From Diplolepis rosae (lineage: Eukaryota > Arthropoda > Insecta > Hymenoptera > Diplolepididae), in assembly GCA_030998225.1 (NCBI GenBank), contig JAPYXD010000742.1, forward strand, positions 1,612,001-1,676,000: a stretch of DNA of 64,000 bases, in the 5' to 3' direction. This document shows, piece by piece, positions 30,590 through 40,367 of the stretch (position 1 is the first letter of the stretch; every line of letters starts with the position of its first letter). The notes under the pieces were generated by a model, which worked only from the letters and a program-made list of their open reading frames with translations, ran no database searches and was not told the origin of the DNA. The translations under genes and the position numbers were made by a program.

Positions 30590-31499
30590 TGTGACGTCTT
30601 GGTCACTTACCCTTTATTATTATATTTAATTTGTTTTCCTCGTTTAGAACGGTAAAGAAATCCAGAGGATTTCCTAACCGAAACTGGGTGAGGGAAGCCA
30701 ACAACAAATAATTACTCAAATATTTTACAATGATCCACTTTATTCAATGAGACTTCAAATTCAAACATAAATTGTGAGAGAGAGATTGAGATTGATTTCT
30801 AAATACAAATTCCTTCCTTGTTGATTATTGAAAGGACTTACTTGTTGAAGAATCCTCTCAGGAACCACTGATAATCCGAAATTTGTCCTCACTGATAATC
30901 TAAACTTGTGACCGGTATGCTCCGATACTTGAAGATACTTGGGGAGTGTTATAAAGTTGCCGAACTGAACGATTGGGACTTGAAGAATTTAATACTGAAG
31001 ACGGGTCGTTGACACTTGATGACAAAGAGTACTGGTCGAGGACTGAAGAAGACACTGCCGAGTGCCGGGCGATGGTTGAAAAGACACTGGAGAACTTGTT
31101 GGTAGCCGAGTGCCGGGCGAAGATTGAAGAAGACACTGCCGAGTGCCGGGCGATGGTTGAAGAGACACTGCCGAGTGCCGGGCGATGGTTGAAGAGACAC
31201 TGACTTTTGCCAATTAACAGCTAGTTTTATAGGCCCTCATCTGGGGCGAAAATCCCCTCTATTACGAGTCGCGAACAATGCGTTCACGTGTTTTCCAAGA
31301 ATTGTTTTGTTAAATGCTGGTTCTGAGCTCGGTGCGTGCCAAACTTGCCGTTTCCGGTGGTCAGAATTGCCATATTAGGAAAAGATCTAGAGCAGTACTC
31401 CTACTCTTTGGTTTCTCCGATTTTCCTTCTTTCCGTAGCGGCAGACCCCCCGCTTAATCTTCTACCTGTGGCTACCAGTCTGGGAGGTTTGTTGACATA
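30590..31499 (-). repeat. 3' LTR (truncated on the internal side)
   Basis: Left-hand LTR. It contains a minisatellite at 31045-31203, built on a CTGCCGAGTGCCGGGCGATG core repeated four times with one variant copy. Confidence 0.8.
31045..31203. repeat. About 33-bp minisatellite inside the LTR
   Basis: Four GCCGAGTGCCGGGCG-containing units, three ending in ATGGTTGAAGA. The same array is found in the right LTR at 34969-35127. Confidence 0.85.
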
Positions 31500-31796
31500 T
31501 ATTGAAACTTATAATGTTACAACTCATTGATATATCAAGCTACAAGAAAATTTTCTATTGCACACGCATGCATAATTTCATTATTTTTTATATTTGTTTC
31601 ATAATTTTCGTGTTTAATACTAAATTTGTATGAATAGACTTACTAATTATGTTGATACATTATAATTGAACATTATTATTTTTTGAAAAACGAACACACT
31701 AATAAAGTTTATATGAAAAATTTGTTACACACACGCACACATACACATGCATATATATATTTTGTTTTTTGTTTTTTTTTTTTTTTTAAACACACA

Positions 31797-31914
31797 TATA
31801 TATATATCTATTTTTCATGTTTTTGTATTTTTCTTTATCGATATTCTTTTTGTATATATATATATCTATTTTTCATGTTTTTGTATTTTTCTTTATCGAT
31901 ATTCTTTTTGTATA

Positions 31915-31937
<23 letters not shown>
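31797..31937 (+). repeat. 61-bp tandem duplication ending in (TA)n
   Basis: Two nearly identical units (CTATTTTTCATG ... TTCTTTTTG), each bordered by TA runs; the last run is extended. Apparent ORFs through here are low-complexity. Confidence 0.85.
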
Positions 31938-31945
<8 letters not shown>

Positions 31946-32141
31946 GTATGTCCAATTTCATATTATAACCCGACAAACCATGCCCCTGCGGAACGGCAAC
32001 CGGCAAAACCGGCATGTCGGCCGGCGAGCAGTGTAGCCAGCACCCAGGCGCCGTCGTCAAGCGCAGACGCAGCGTCTCCCACCCGCGACCGAGGAACCGC
32101 GGCGGGGGAATGGAACCACGGTGGGAGAATGGGCCCGCGAG

Positions 32142-32149
32142 TATAAAAG
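32142..32149 (+). promoter_or_regulatory. TATA box
   Basis: TATAAAAG in a GC-rich setting. The predicted start would be near 32172, just before the hairpin series. Confidence 0.6.
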
Positions 32150-32180
32150 TGGGATGCTGGGCTGAGAAAAAGCATTCCGG

Positions 32181-32374
32181 CGGCTCTTGATCGAGCCGCA
32201 AGCAGCCTGAGAATACTCTCGGGGCAGTCTAAAGGTTTTCTGCCTTTAGGTGAGTCCTGATTTATTCTCTGAGACGTTCTCGGGGCAGGCTAAGGATTTT
32301 CTGTCCTTAGCTGAGTCCTGATTCGGCTCACGGTGGAGGCGCAGTGGACAGGATAAGGGTTTTCTGCCCTTATC
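32181..32374 (+). repeat. Four successive hairpins, three with a constant loop
   Basis: The first is CGGCTC/GAGCCG (32181-32198). Then three share the loop TTTTCTG: CTAAAGG/CCTTTAG (32229-32249), CTAAGGA/TCCTTAG (32290-32310) and GATAAGGG/CCCTTATC (32352-32374). Their stems differ in sequence but still pair. Confidence 0.8.
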
Positions 32375-32494
32375 TGAGACTGGTGCTCTCATGCACCCAA
32401 GGGGGTCTTAAGCGCCTCCACTCATGAATATCATTCACGAGTGAAGAGCTTGGAGCTCCTGCCTGCTTGTGGCAAATCATTGACCAGAGGAAGA

Positions 32495-32665
32495 TCGATT
32501 TGGATTATATCGAGCCCAGTATCATGTTTGAATTATATCGAGCCCAGTATCATGTTTGAATTATATCGAGCCCATTATCATATCTGAATTATATCGAAGC
32601 CATTTTCTTTTATTCGAATTATATCGAATCATTTGTTTTTCTTTGAATTATATCGAGTCGTGGCA
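32495..32665 (+). repeat. About 28-bp minisatellite (ATTATATCGAG units)
   Basis: Six units each containing ATTATATCGA, most followed by GCCCA/GCCAT; they diverge toward the right. Confidence 0.85.
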
Positions 32666-33008
32666 TATTTAATATTTTAATGTAATCTAAGAATATTACA
32701 TTTAATTAGATAGCATAGGCCTTCTCAGGCGGATCACGAGAGAGAGAGAACTCTTTGATCATTAGCAGTAGGTTAGGACGATTTCCCTATTTTTTCAATT
32801 TGTGTAAAAAGAATCCTTTCTAATATTATTTGTAAAGGGAAATCGCAACTTCTTCCATTCCATCATTAAAAGGATAAAACTTTAATTCGTAAATGTTCTT
32901 ATTTGTACTCCCGTGCGTGATCCCCAGGACAAAAAAAAATTAGATGAAAAACATATACCTAACTGAAGGAAATAAAAATAAAGTAACAATATTTTCCCAA
33001 TAGTATCT

Positions 33009-34601
33009 TTATCTGATTCTATTATAAGTTTTTGATACTCCTTTATGTCCTCCAATTGCAGATGAATGAGCTTCTTCAATTAATTGATTACTCTGCTCTT
33101 TTGTAGGGTATTGTGTGATTCCATTACAAATTATTATTTTAATCGTAGAATCCAAAAATGCTATTTTTAATGTAGCCAAAATTTCTTCCCACAAGACATT
33201 GTTAATGTGTGGTGATTTCGCAATACTAATTGATTTAATATTTAATTCTTTTACCATGGAGTGAAGAGAATAAATCGATAGTTTAATATCTTTAGTCGTT
33301 TCTCCTAGACTTGCCTTAAATTTGTCTTCTATTGGAAGTACAAAATGGTATTGATTTCCCTTACGTAATTTTTGGACTATTCCTTTCTGTAAATTTTTAA
33401 AGTTAGGTAATTTTCCACGTTTTTCTAAAAGTTTAGAGCCTACATCGTGAGGTTCTCCTTTATTGCTTACAAAATACGCATAATTATCTTTTCTCATTGT
33501 TAATTGGTCTCGGCATTCAACTATATTTTTCTGTGTTTTAGGCAGTCCGGATGTTGAAGGTTGATCAGGGGGTGGCTCTGGGGGTGGCCTTTCGTCTGTA
33601 AAATCGTCTTCGTCAGAGTTTTCAGAATTCTCTATTTCTAGTATATCCGGTTGTTCGTTTTCGTTTCCTTGTTCTACATTTTGAAAGTTTTTCTGGATTT
33701 CTTCTTCGTTTTCACTTGATAAGTCAGAATTTGATTCAAAACAACTTTCTTCTTTAAATTTTCCATCTTCTTTAACATGTTTTTTATTCTTATTTGCTAT
33801 AGGCTTTTTCTTGATATCATAATCTGCATCAGAATCAGATTCGTCTTCTGATTCTATAAATTTACGTTTTTTATCATTCTCAGGCGATTCATTGATAACT
33901 TTTCTGGGTCTACCTCTTTTTTTAATTGGTTCCTGTAATTTTACTTCTTGAATAATCTTTCGTGGCATTCCACGTTTCTTTTGTACCTTATTCATTATTT
34001 CAACATTTCTTAGTAGTTTATTTTTATTAGTATCTTCATTTTTGTCCATATTCATATTTCTCAAATTTTTTAACTGACCCATTGTTCGCATAGCATAACA
34101 TTCTTCTTTATTTTCTAGTAAAGTTGGAATCGAGTCCATAACGCATTTTAAAAATTGTATAACAAATGTTTCCGAAATAATTTCTTCATTAATTGTTTTA
34201 CAAAAAGTGATTCCATTTTCCTTATTTTTCATTTTATTCATTACTATATTAATCAACCTTTTATTAATTATATTAAATTCCTCGTTCAATTGTTCAGTAG
34301 TTTGTTCTTTGTTTTCATATATTGTTTCTTTTTTTGTATTCTTAAAATCTAATTCAATACAACTTTTTCCATCATTGGCATCATCATTTTTCAATAAGTA
34401 TTCTTCTTTTAATAATTGTTTAATTTCTTCCGTGTCGTTTCCATCAATATTTTCATCGTTAAAGTCATCATAATAGCGTTTATCAATATTTTCAAATAAC
34501 GTTCCTTCGCTTAATTGGTTAATTTCTTCATAATTTTCATAAATTTTTTGTTTCTCAATATCTTCATTATTTATGTCATCGTTTTGTTCCGTATTTTTCA
34601 T
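33009..34601 (-). CDS. Gypsy polymerase linker ORF with AT-hooks and H2C2 start
   Basis: A 530-codon open frame. Residues 1-180 are acidic and Asn/Glu/Lys-rich. Two AT-hook cores follow (KKRGMPRK and KKRGRPRK, about residues 203-230), then a Ser/Glu/Asp-rich stretch and PPPEPPPDQPST. A block starting IVECRDQLTMRKDNYAYFV is found in insect gypsy polyproteins between RNase H and integrase. It ends with HSSAIGGHKGVSKTYNRIR, the start of the integrase zinc domain. The TAA at 33009 looks like a nonsense change because integrase text (RYYWENI) continues in frame behind it. No protease, RT or RNase H precedes it: the Met lies about 27 bp inside the LTR edge, so the ORF could be transcribed from the LTR. 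Function, if any, is unknown; it may simply be a deletion product. Confidence 0.7.
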   Translation of the reverse strand: MKNTEQNDDINNEDIEKQKIYENYEEINQLSEGTLFENIDKRYYDDFNDENIDGNDTEEIKQLLKEEYLLKNDDANDGKSCIELDFKNTKKETIYENKEQTTEQLNEEFNIINKRLINIVMNKMKNKENGITFCKTINEEIISETFVIQFLKCVMDSIPTLLENKEECYAMRTMGQLKNLRNMNMDKNEDTNKNKLLRNVEIMNKVQKKRGMPRKIIQEVKLQEPIKKRGRPRKVINESPENDKKRKFIESEDESDSDADYDIKKKPIANKNKKHVKEDGKFKEESCFESNSDLSSENEEEIQKNFQNVEQGNENEQPDILEIENSENSDEDDFTDERPPPEPPPDQPSTSGLPKTQKNIVECRDQLTMRKDNYAYFVSNKGEPHDVGSKLLEKRGKLPNFKNLQKGIVQKLRKGNQYHFVLPIEDKFKASLGETTKDIKLSIYSLHSMVKELNIKSISIAKSPHINNVLWEEILATLKIAFLDSTIKIIICNGITQYPTKEQSNQLIEEAHSSAIGGHKGVSKTYNRIR

Positions 34602-34627
34602 ATTCTTAATTAAATTTCCATCATTTA

Positions 34628-35627
34628 AACAACAAATAATTACTCAAATATTTTACAATGATCCACTTTATTCAATGAGACTTCAGATTCAAACATAAAT
34701 TGTGAGAGATTGAGATTGATTTCTAAATACAAATTCCTTCCTTGTTGATTATTGAAAGGACTTACTTGTTGAAGAATCCTCTCAGGAACCACTGATAATC
34801 CGAAATTTGTCCTCACTGATAATCCAAACTTGTGACCGGTATGCTCCGATACTTGAAGATACTTGGGGAGTGTTATAAAGTTGCCGAACTGAACGATTGG
34901 GACTTGAAGAATTTAATACTGAAGACGGGTCGTTGACACTTGATGACAAAGAGTACTGGTCGAGGACTGAAGAAGACACTGCTGAGTGCCGGGCGATGGT
35001 TGAAAAGAGACTGGAGAACTTGTTGGTAGCCGAGTGCCGGGCGAAGATTGAAGAAGACACTGCCGAGTGCCGGGCGATGGTTGAAGAGACACTGCCGAGT
35101 GCCGGGCGATGGTTGAAGAGACACTGACTTTTGCCAATTAACAGCTAGTTTTATAGGCCCTCATCTGGGGCGAAAATCCCCTCTATTACGAGTCGCGAAC
35201 AATGCGTTCACGTGTTTTCCAAGAATTGTTTTGTTAAATGCTGGTTCTGAGCTCGGTGCGTGCCAAACTTGCCGTTTCCGGTGGTCAGAATTGCCATATT
35301 AGGAAAAGATCTAGAGCAGTACTCCTACTCTTTGGTTTCTCCGATTTTCCTTCTTTCCGTAGCGGCAGACCCCCCGCTTAATCTTCTACCTGTGGCTACC
35401 AGTCTGGGAGGTTTGTTGACATAACACGGCTAGACGGAGTTCCTCTTCCAAAAATAGCTAATACCTTTACTATGTTCATTCACTAATTCTCACCTCTCTT
35501 TTTCCCTTTACAACTTGTTTACGTTACGCATCTAGTGCTTCCGCATATTTTACAATTGTGGATTCCTTGATTAATATAAAAAGTATTATTATTATTTATG
35601 TAATAGAGATGGTCACAGGACGTGACA
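34628..35627 (-). repeat. 5' LTR (truncated on the internal side)
   Basis: Right-hand LTR. In transcription sense it starts TGTCACGTCCTGTGACC; the 796-bp core is almost identical to the left LTR. Confidence 0.8.
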
Positions 35628-35729
35628 ATAGACTTATAGCGAAAATTACCAAGAATAAAAAGTTCTTAAAATTGGTCAAAGAATACAATCAAATTTTTTC
35701 GTGTTGATTTGAGCATTTTTTTATTTTAA

Positions 35730-36266
35730 CCCTTAGATGACACACTTCAAAATAATTGCATAAATGACACAAGGGGTCTTTTGAACCCCAGCGTGAAAAA
35801 GTGTCGATATTTCATAGAGTTTTCAATACATTGCTCTGAAAATTTAACAGGATATATTTGAATACTTCTAAAACAATGGTATAACATGACCTTGATCAGA
35901 TTTTGTTGTGAACATATTTTTAAAAATGATTGAAAAATTGTTTTCTTAAATTTTCGACTTTTCACGTAAATAACCACATCTTTGTTAATTTTGAATATTT
36001 TTTGCTAAAAATTGAAGGACACTTTAAAATAGAACTGGATGTTATTGTGAGCTCACATTGTGGGATTCTTTGGACCCCAGACTGGAAAGGTACCTTCTTC
36101 CTAGACGCCAGCCAACGAACTGATCTGCCCTATACTAATAGAGGGGTAGTTGCATGTCCCAACTAAAGGTAGATGGGGCCTCAAGTCTCAATTCGAGCGG
36201 GAATATATCAAAAATTACATCCGAAAATGACGTGGGGTTCACTGGACCCCATGTGTCATCTAAGGG
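35730..36266. mobile_element. TTAA-flanked MITE, piggyBac-like ends
   Basis: Starts CCCTTAGATGACACA and ends TGTGTCATCTAAGGG, with TTAA at 35726-35729 and 36267-36270. Sub-terminal GGGGT/ACCCC motifs repeat at both ends. It is 537 bp with no transposase. TTAA plus a CCCTT start suggests mobilisation by a piggyBac-type enzyme, which is inference. Confidence 0.88.
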
Positions 36267-36270
36267 TTAA

Positions 36271-37540
36271 AAAAATTATGCTATTTCCAAAATTGAAGAG
36301 TTGCTTGAAACGTTTTGAAAAAATTCAGACGTATTCTTTGAGTGATTCTAAGAACTTTTCATTCTTAGTAATTTCCTTGGTTTGTTCGTATCTTCTGACA
36401 AAAAAAATCCTGAATTTATTCGTGAAAATTTTGTAATTCGGGCGCCATTTTGTAAAGACAAAAGTGAAAAATTAATCTCCGAACCACACCTTCTTAAAGT
36501 TCAGAAATTTATTCCACCGGTTATAAATGTTCCAGGTCGTTGACAGACCGGGGAACCTTTCAAAACTCGCTTTCAAAAAAAAAAGTTCGAAAAAATCGCG
36601 CTTTTTTTTTTTAAACTGAATATTTTTATAATTAATAGTTTTTTAGATCAATATCGTATTTACCATCGGAAAGGGCACGTCTTGAACTTCACAAATATGT
36701 CCCTCTCAATTATTTCAGTCGCGAATAGCAGAAGTTACACGGCCTCAAAGACCGGTGCATCGTTTATGCCATTTTGGCCCTTTAAGGGTTAAACGAATAA
36801 ATAATAACACCAAACCATATGTAGTGATGAAATTTTCCAAGCCAATGAGTTTAAATAGGAAATCAAATTAAGTATTAAAGTAATAAAAGTATGAAAATTT
36901 AAGAATAAAAAAATTAACTAAGTTAAATATTAGAATGAATTTATGTTGTGAAGGTATTTAAAATATGAAGTATATTCCACAAATGCGAATAAAGGAGTAA
37001 GTAATAAACTAAAAATATACAAACGAAACTGAATTTATAAAAAAAAAACTATGCTAAATAAAATAACAGAGCTAATAATTCCAAAACAAGTGAATTGACA
37101 ATTAAGGTCGCTTCGGCGTTTATACAAAAAACCACTAATGACTCTGAAACTTAGTGATCAGCTAAATAAAATATAATAGATTCATTTGAAAAAAAGAGAA
37201 CTAGCATGGTTAACGATGTAATTTCCGAAAAAATCGCTACCGGAAAAGTGTCAGTTTTACACGTAGTCTTATGGAACTCTTCATCAAAATCGGCGAAATT
37301 TCGGAACAAAATCACAAGTCCCCATAAATCAAATATATACTAATACTTTCGATTTCGAGGAATCTATTACTTTTATAAAAACAAAGGGCTGACGACTTCA
37401 ATCAAGAGAAAAAATGCAAAAAAAGTATAGAATGTAAAACTCGCCTCGAGGTGAAACTAATAAATTTTTACTATCGCTTTTTACAATAACAATGAATGTG
37501 CCTCTTACCCCGCCTTGCATAAAATACACTGGAAAAAGGT
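36271..37540. other. AT-rich sequence, no gene seen
   Basis: A possible second TTAA-type end, CCCTTTAAGGGTTAA, lies at about 36778-36792 without a partner. Otherwise nothing was recognised. Confidence 0.35.
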
Positions 37541-37544
37541 CTTA

Positions 37545-38915
37545 TGGATTTCGCTGCGAATTTGATATTTTGTAGTTCATCAACCCTCAAACAAAAAATC
37601 CGAATGGTGCAATATTAGAATCAGTACGGTATAAAGTCCATCCACATTTCTAAATTCTCCCTGCCATTATTACACTCGTCCAATCATAGATACCTTACTC
37701 ATCAAAAAACCCTACCATATTCACCTGGCGATGATTTTACGAGCTGAATCTAACTAAAACCAAATTCGCATGTACTCGATCAACCTGGTACCAACCAGAA
37801 CTACTCGGACAGTAGGGATTATACTTTTCTCTACTTTGTCCATCCACGGTTCGAAACAATCACGTCCTATCACCTGCCCAGTTGATTTAATTCGTAAAAT
37901 ATCTGGCTCAGAGCTTCAAATTGGGGATCGCGTTTGGGCTGACGTAAATAATAAAAGACTTTATCCGGACAGAAGCAACAAAATTAAATTCATCTCCGGC
38001 GAACTATCTAATCTAACTATCACAACAAGAATCATCATCCGCCCATTCCCGGAAATCAGGAGGAACCTCTCTTTCTCTCCCTCTTCCTAGGAGTGGTAGT
38101 TGTAAGTCTTAGGATAAGAGTAAGTAGAACATTGTCCCAAAAATCTTTATACTTATAAACCTTTTCAATAAAATTGTTAAAATTGGTAAAATTATAAAAT
38201 TGAGGATTGGATTGTTCTTTTATCTCTGACCTATACCCGGTTTATCTTCTCTTGTTTAATCTGGTATAGCCTCCTCAGTCCGAGGGGAGCCTCAAATGAA
38301 CGGCATATTTATCTGAATTTTGGATAATTCTTGAAACATTTATTTCCCACTATTCGAATTAATTATTCGTACGTAACATTGTTATTAAAACACTGATGTT
38401 CCTGACTTATCACCCTACATTCCATCGCGAGCGCCAGCAAGAAACTGAGAAACATATTTTGCCTGACAGCTTTTTTGACCAACATTTCAAGAGCATCTAA
38501 AGAAATCATCACATGACCATCAAGTATTCTTTACGACTATATTCTTTTGAAATTCCCAACTATTTCTAACAGCATAATTTTATTTTAATAACGTATTTTT
38601 TAGCATCATATTAAAATTTTGTTCCAAAAATCTAGTAGATGTTCTGAAATCCTGCTGATCTGACCTCGCAATTTTGTCCTTGACAATTTCTATCATCTTC
38701 TTTGATTTATCATTCATCATATCGTCAAAAGCGTCTGTTTGGTAGATGCGAAACTTAGGAGTGCCTTCGAAAAGAGTACCTTTTACGCCTCACGGACAGA
38801 GAACTGTCCATTTTTCAAAGTTATGTTATTCGGATTTTTTGTTCGGGGGGGTCATGAACTACAAAATATTAAACCTTCAGCGAAATCCACTGAGACCATT
38901 TTTCAATGTATTTGG
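37545..38915. repeat. Inverted repeat pair enclosing about 1.2 kb
   Basis: 37545-37612 and 38822-38915 are reverse complements with about 75-80% identity; shared blocks include TGGATTTCGCTG, ATATTTTGTAGTTCAT and CAAAAAATCCGAAT. The enclosed part has only the ORF at 37770-38090. It may be an old terminal-inverted-repeat element or two copies of a short repeat. Confidence 0.55.
37770..38090 (+). CDS. Unrecognised 106-codon ORF
   Basis: The middle, LQIGDRVWADVNN, resembles the small barrel motif seen at the C-terminus of retroviral-type integrases, but nothing else supports that. Codon use is unremarkable. It may be a relic of a retrotransposon or chance. Confidence 0.2.
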   Translation: MYSINLVPTRTTRTVGIILFSTLSIHGSKQSRPITCPVDLIRKISGSELQIGDRVWADVNNKRLYPDRSNKIKFISGELSNLTITTRIIIRPFPEIRRNLSFSPSS

Positions 38916-39231
38916 TGCGGGGTCCTTTGGCTAGGTACAATTTTCCAGTCGACTCTTTCGCACACCCCTTTCAATGAGTCTTACCTCCTCAGCTACCTCC
39001 GTTTTGTGACCCTGTAAACCAATCAATGTATTCGACTGCTCCTTTGAAGTTATTCTAAAACTTTGAACTTCAACTAGCAAAACATTATTGGCTTGGCTAC
39101 TAATTTAGAAACGCTTGTTCTTGTACTGTCGTGTCGATGTCAACCAAGATAAATACCTAGTACAATTACATAAAATACTAATAACTCTAGTAAGTTAAAT
39201 ATAAATATCTCCTCAACAAAATTCGTCTATA
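38916..39231. other. Unassigned sequence
   Basis: Nothing recognised. Confidence 0.3.
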
Positions 39232-39345
39232 GTATTTATTTCGCTATAATTTCTCGTCGTGAACCGTCTCGCAGTGGGACCAAACGCATATATTTCGTTC
39301 AAGAAAGTCTACAGCTTTCAATTTTTCCCCGATTTGCGATTTATT
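39215..39345 (+). repeat. Dispersed repeat, partner of 46322-46570
   Basis: Contains GTGAACCGTCTC.CAGTG.GACCAAACGCAT and CGATTTGCGA. The reverse complement of these lies at 46330-46415, while the adjacent TTTATTTCGCTATAATTT block is shared in direct orientation at 46561. Confidence 0.6.
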
Positions 39346-39930
39346 TTTTAAATATTTAATTAATAAATAGCCAAATATCGTAATCTTGTTCAATTATACT
39401 TGTAACAATACAACAATTTTTTATTTTTTAAACAAATGAAATGAATAAATATAAAACTTCGGAACTTTGACCTGGAAAATAATTTTTATGCACTAAAAAC
39501 TTCTTTACATTTTTGTGAGAGAGATTTGCAATTACTATTTCTATCTAAAATTAACAATAAGCAATTGTTATGATTTATTGTTATTATTTAATCCAATTAA
39601 ATCAATTGTATCAATTGATAGGTATCAATTGCAGGATTTGTGTATTTTTGAGCCTTAGGCAACCAATAAATGGATCAGAATTAGGAATTTGTACATTTTT
39701 TTAAAGTGATAACATTTAATTTGGGGGTTACTTTTGCATACAACATTTTTTCTGAATTTTTTAGTTAGTAATAACTTATTAATGACCGTAAGAAAAGTAT
39801 AAGTTTTAAATTTTCCGAAAACGTTCCGGAAACAGTCGAATGTTTCCGATGATACGGTGACGTCACGTCGTTGTGTACAATCGCTCCGATTCACATCTTT
39901 GTATAGAAGACCAATTGAAAATTGTGTAAA

Positions 39931-40128
39931 ATGTCGAAAAAAACGGCATATAAATGGTGTTTTGTCGATGGGTGTCATAATTCGACAACTAAGACATCCG
40001 ACAAAATTTTTTCTCCGGTTCCGGTAAATCCGATTGTGTGAAATAAATGGTTTGAAAGTGCACACCACCGAGATAAGTCGCAAACTAGTAACATGTTTTA
40101 TTGACAAGATCATTTTGATGTATTATAA
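39931..40128 (+). pseudogene. THAP-type zinc finger relic
   Basis: An in-frame start gives MSKKTAYKWCFVDGCHNSTTKTSDKIFSPVP, then a stop, NKWFESAHHRD, and finally MFY, a stop, QDHFDV. This is the C2CH THAP domain, a DNA-binding module of host regulators and P-element-like transposases. The first two Cys and the final His are present. The third zinc ligand is replaced by TGA (40102-40104). No downstream transposase was found, so the source (P-type element or host THAP gene copy) is undecided. Confidence 0.75.
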
Positions 40129-40367
40129 GTATTATCATTTCTTGTTCATAATATTGTTATCTGAAAGTAAACTATAATTGAAAAAATATATATTTATATT
40201 TATATTTATAGCGCTCAAAACAAATTCTAACCTCAATTTGTTGAATTTTAAACACTGAACTTGTTGTTAATACTTTTCTCAGATTTTTCATTAAAAATGC
40301 TACGTTCTGTCCTCTTAGAAGTAAACTCAGTGGGGGTGAGGGGGAAGGCGGGGAGCCCGTTGGCCCC

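Larger units (their letters stand above)
31940..32960 (+). mobile_element. LTR-like or promoter-bearing insert
   Basis: A GC-rich upstream part (31975-32130), a TATA box TATAAAAG at 32142-32149, then a series of short hairpins (32181-32374), a minisatellite and an AT-rich end. This layout (U3, TATA, R/U5-like leader) suits a solo LTR inserted into the retrotransposon on the opposite strand. Exact ends and a target duplication were not found. It interrupts the integrase reading frame that continues from 33009 to about 32965. Confidence 0.5.
30590..35627 (-). mobile_element. Composite LTR retrotransposon with ATAG target duplication
   Basis: Begins TGTGACGTCTTGG and ends GGACGTGACA, flanked by ATAG at 30586-30589 and 35628-35631. 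Direct repeats of about 800 bp (30700-31499 and 34628-35423) differ at only a handful of sites. The first 110 bp are found only in the left copy and the last 204 bp only in the right copy, so each LTR has lost one end on the internal side. The internal part holds one ORF on the minus strand and an insertion. Confidence 0.82.

Noticed and set aside
31683..32146. Three overlapping ORFs up to 117 codons
   Set aside because: Read through TA microsatellites and a tandem duplication.
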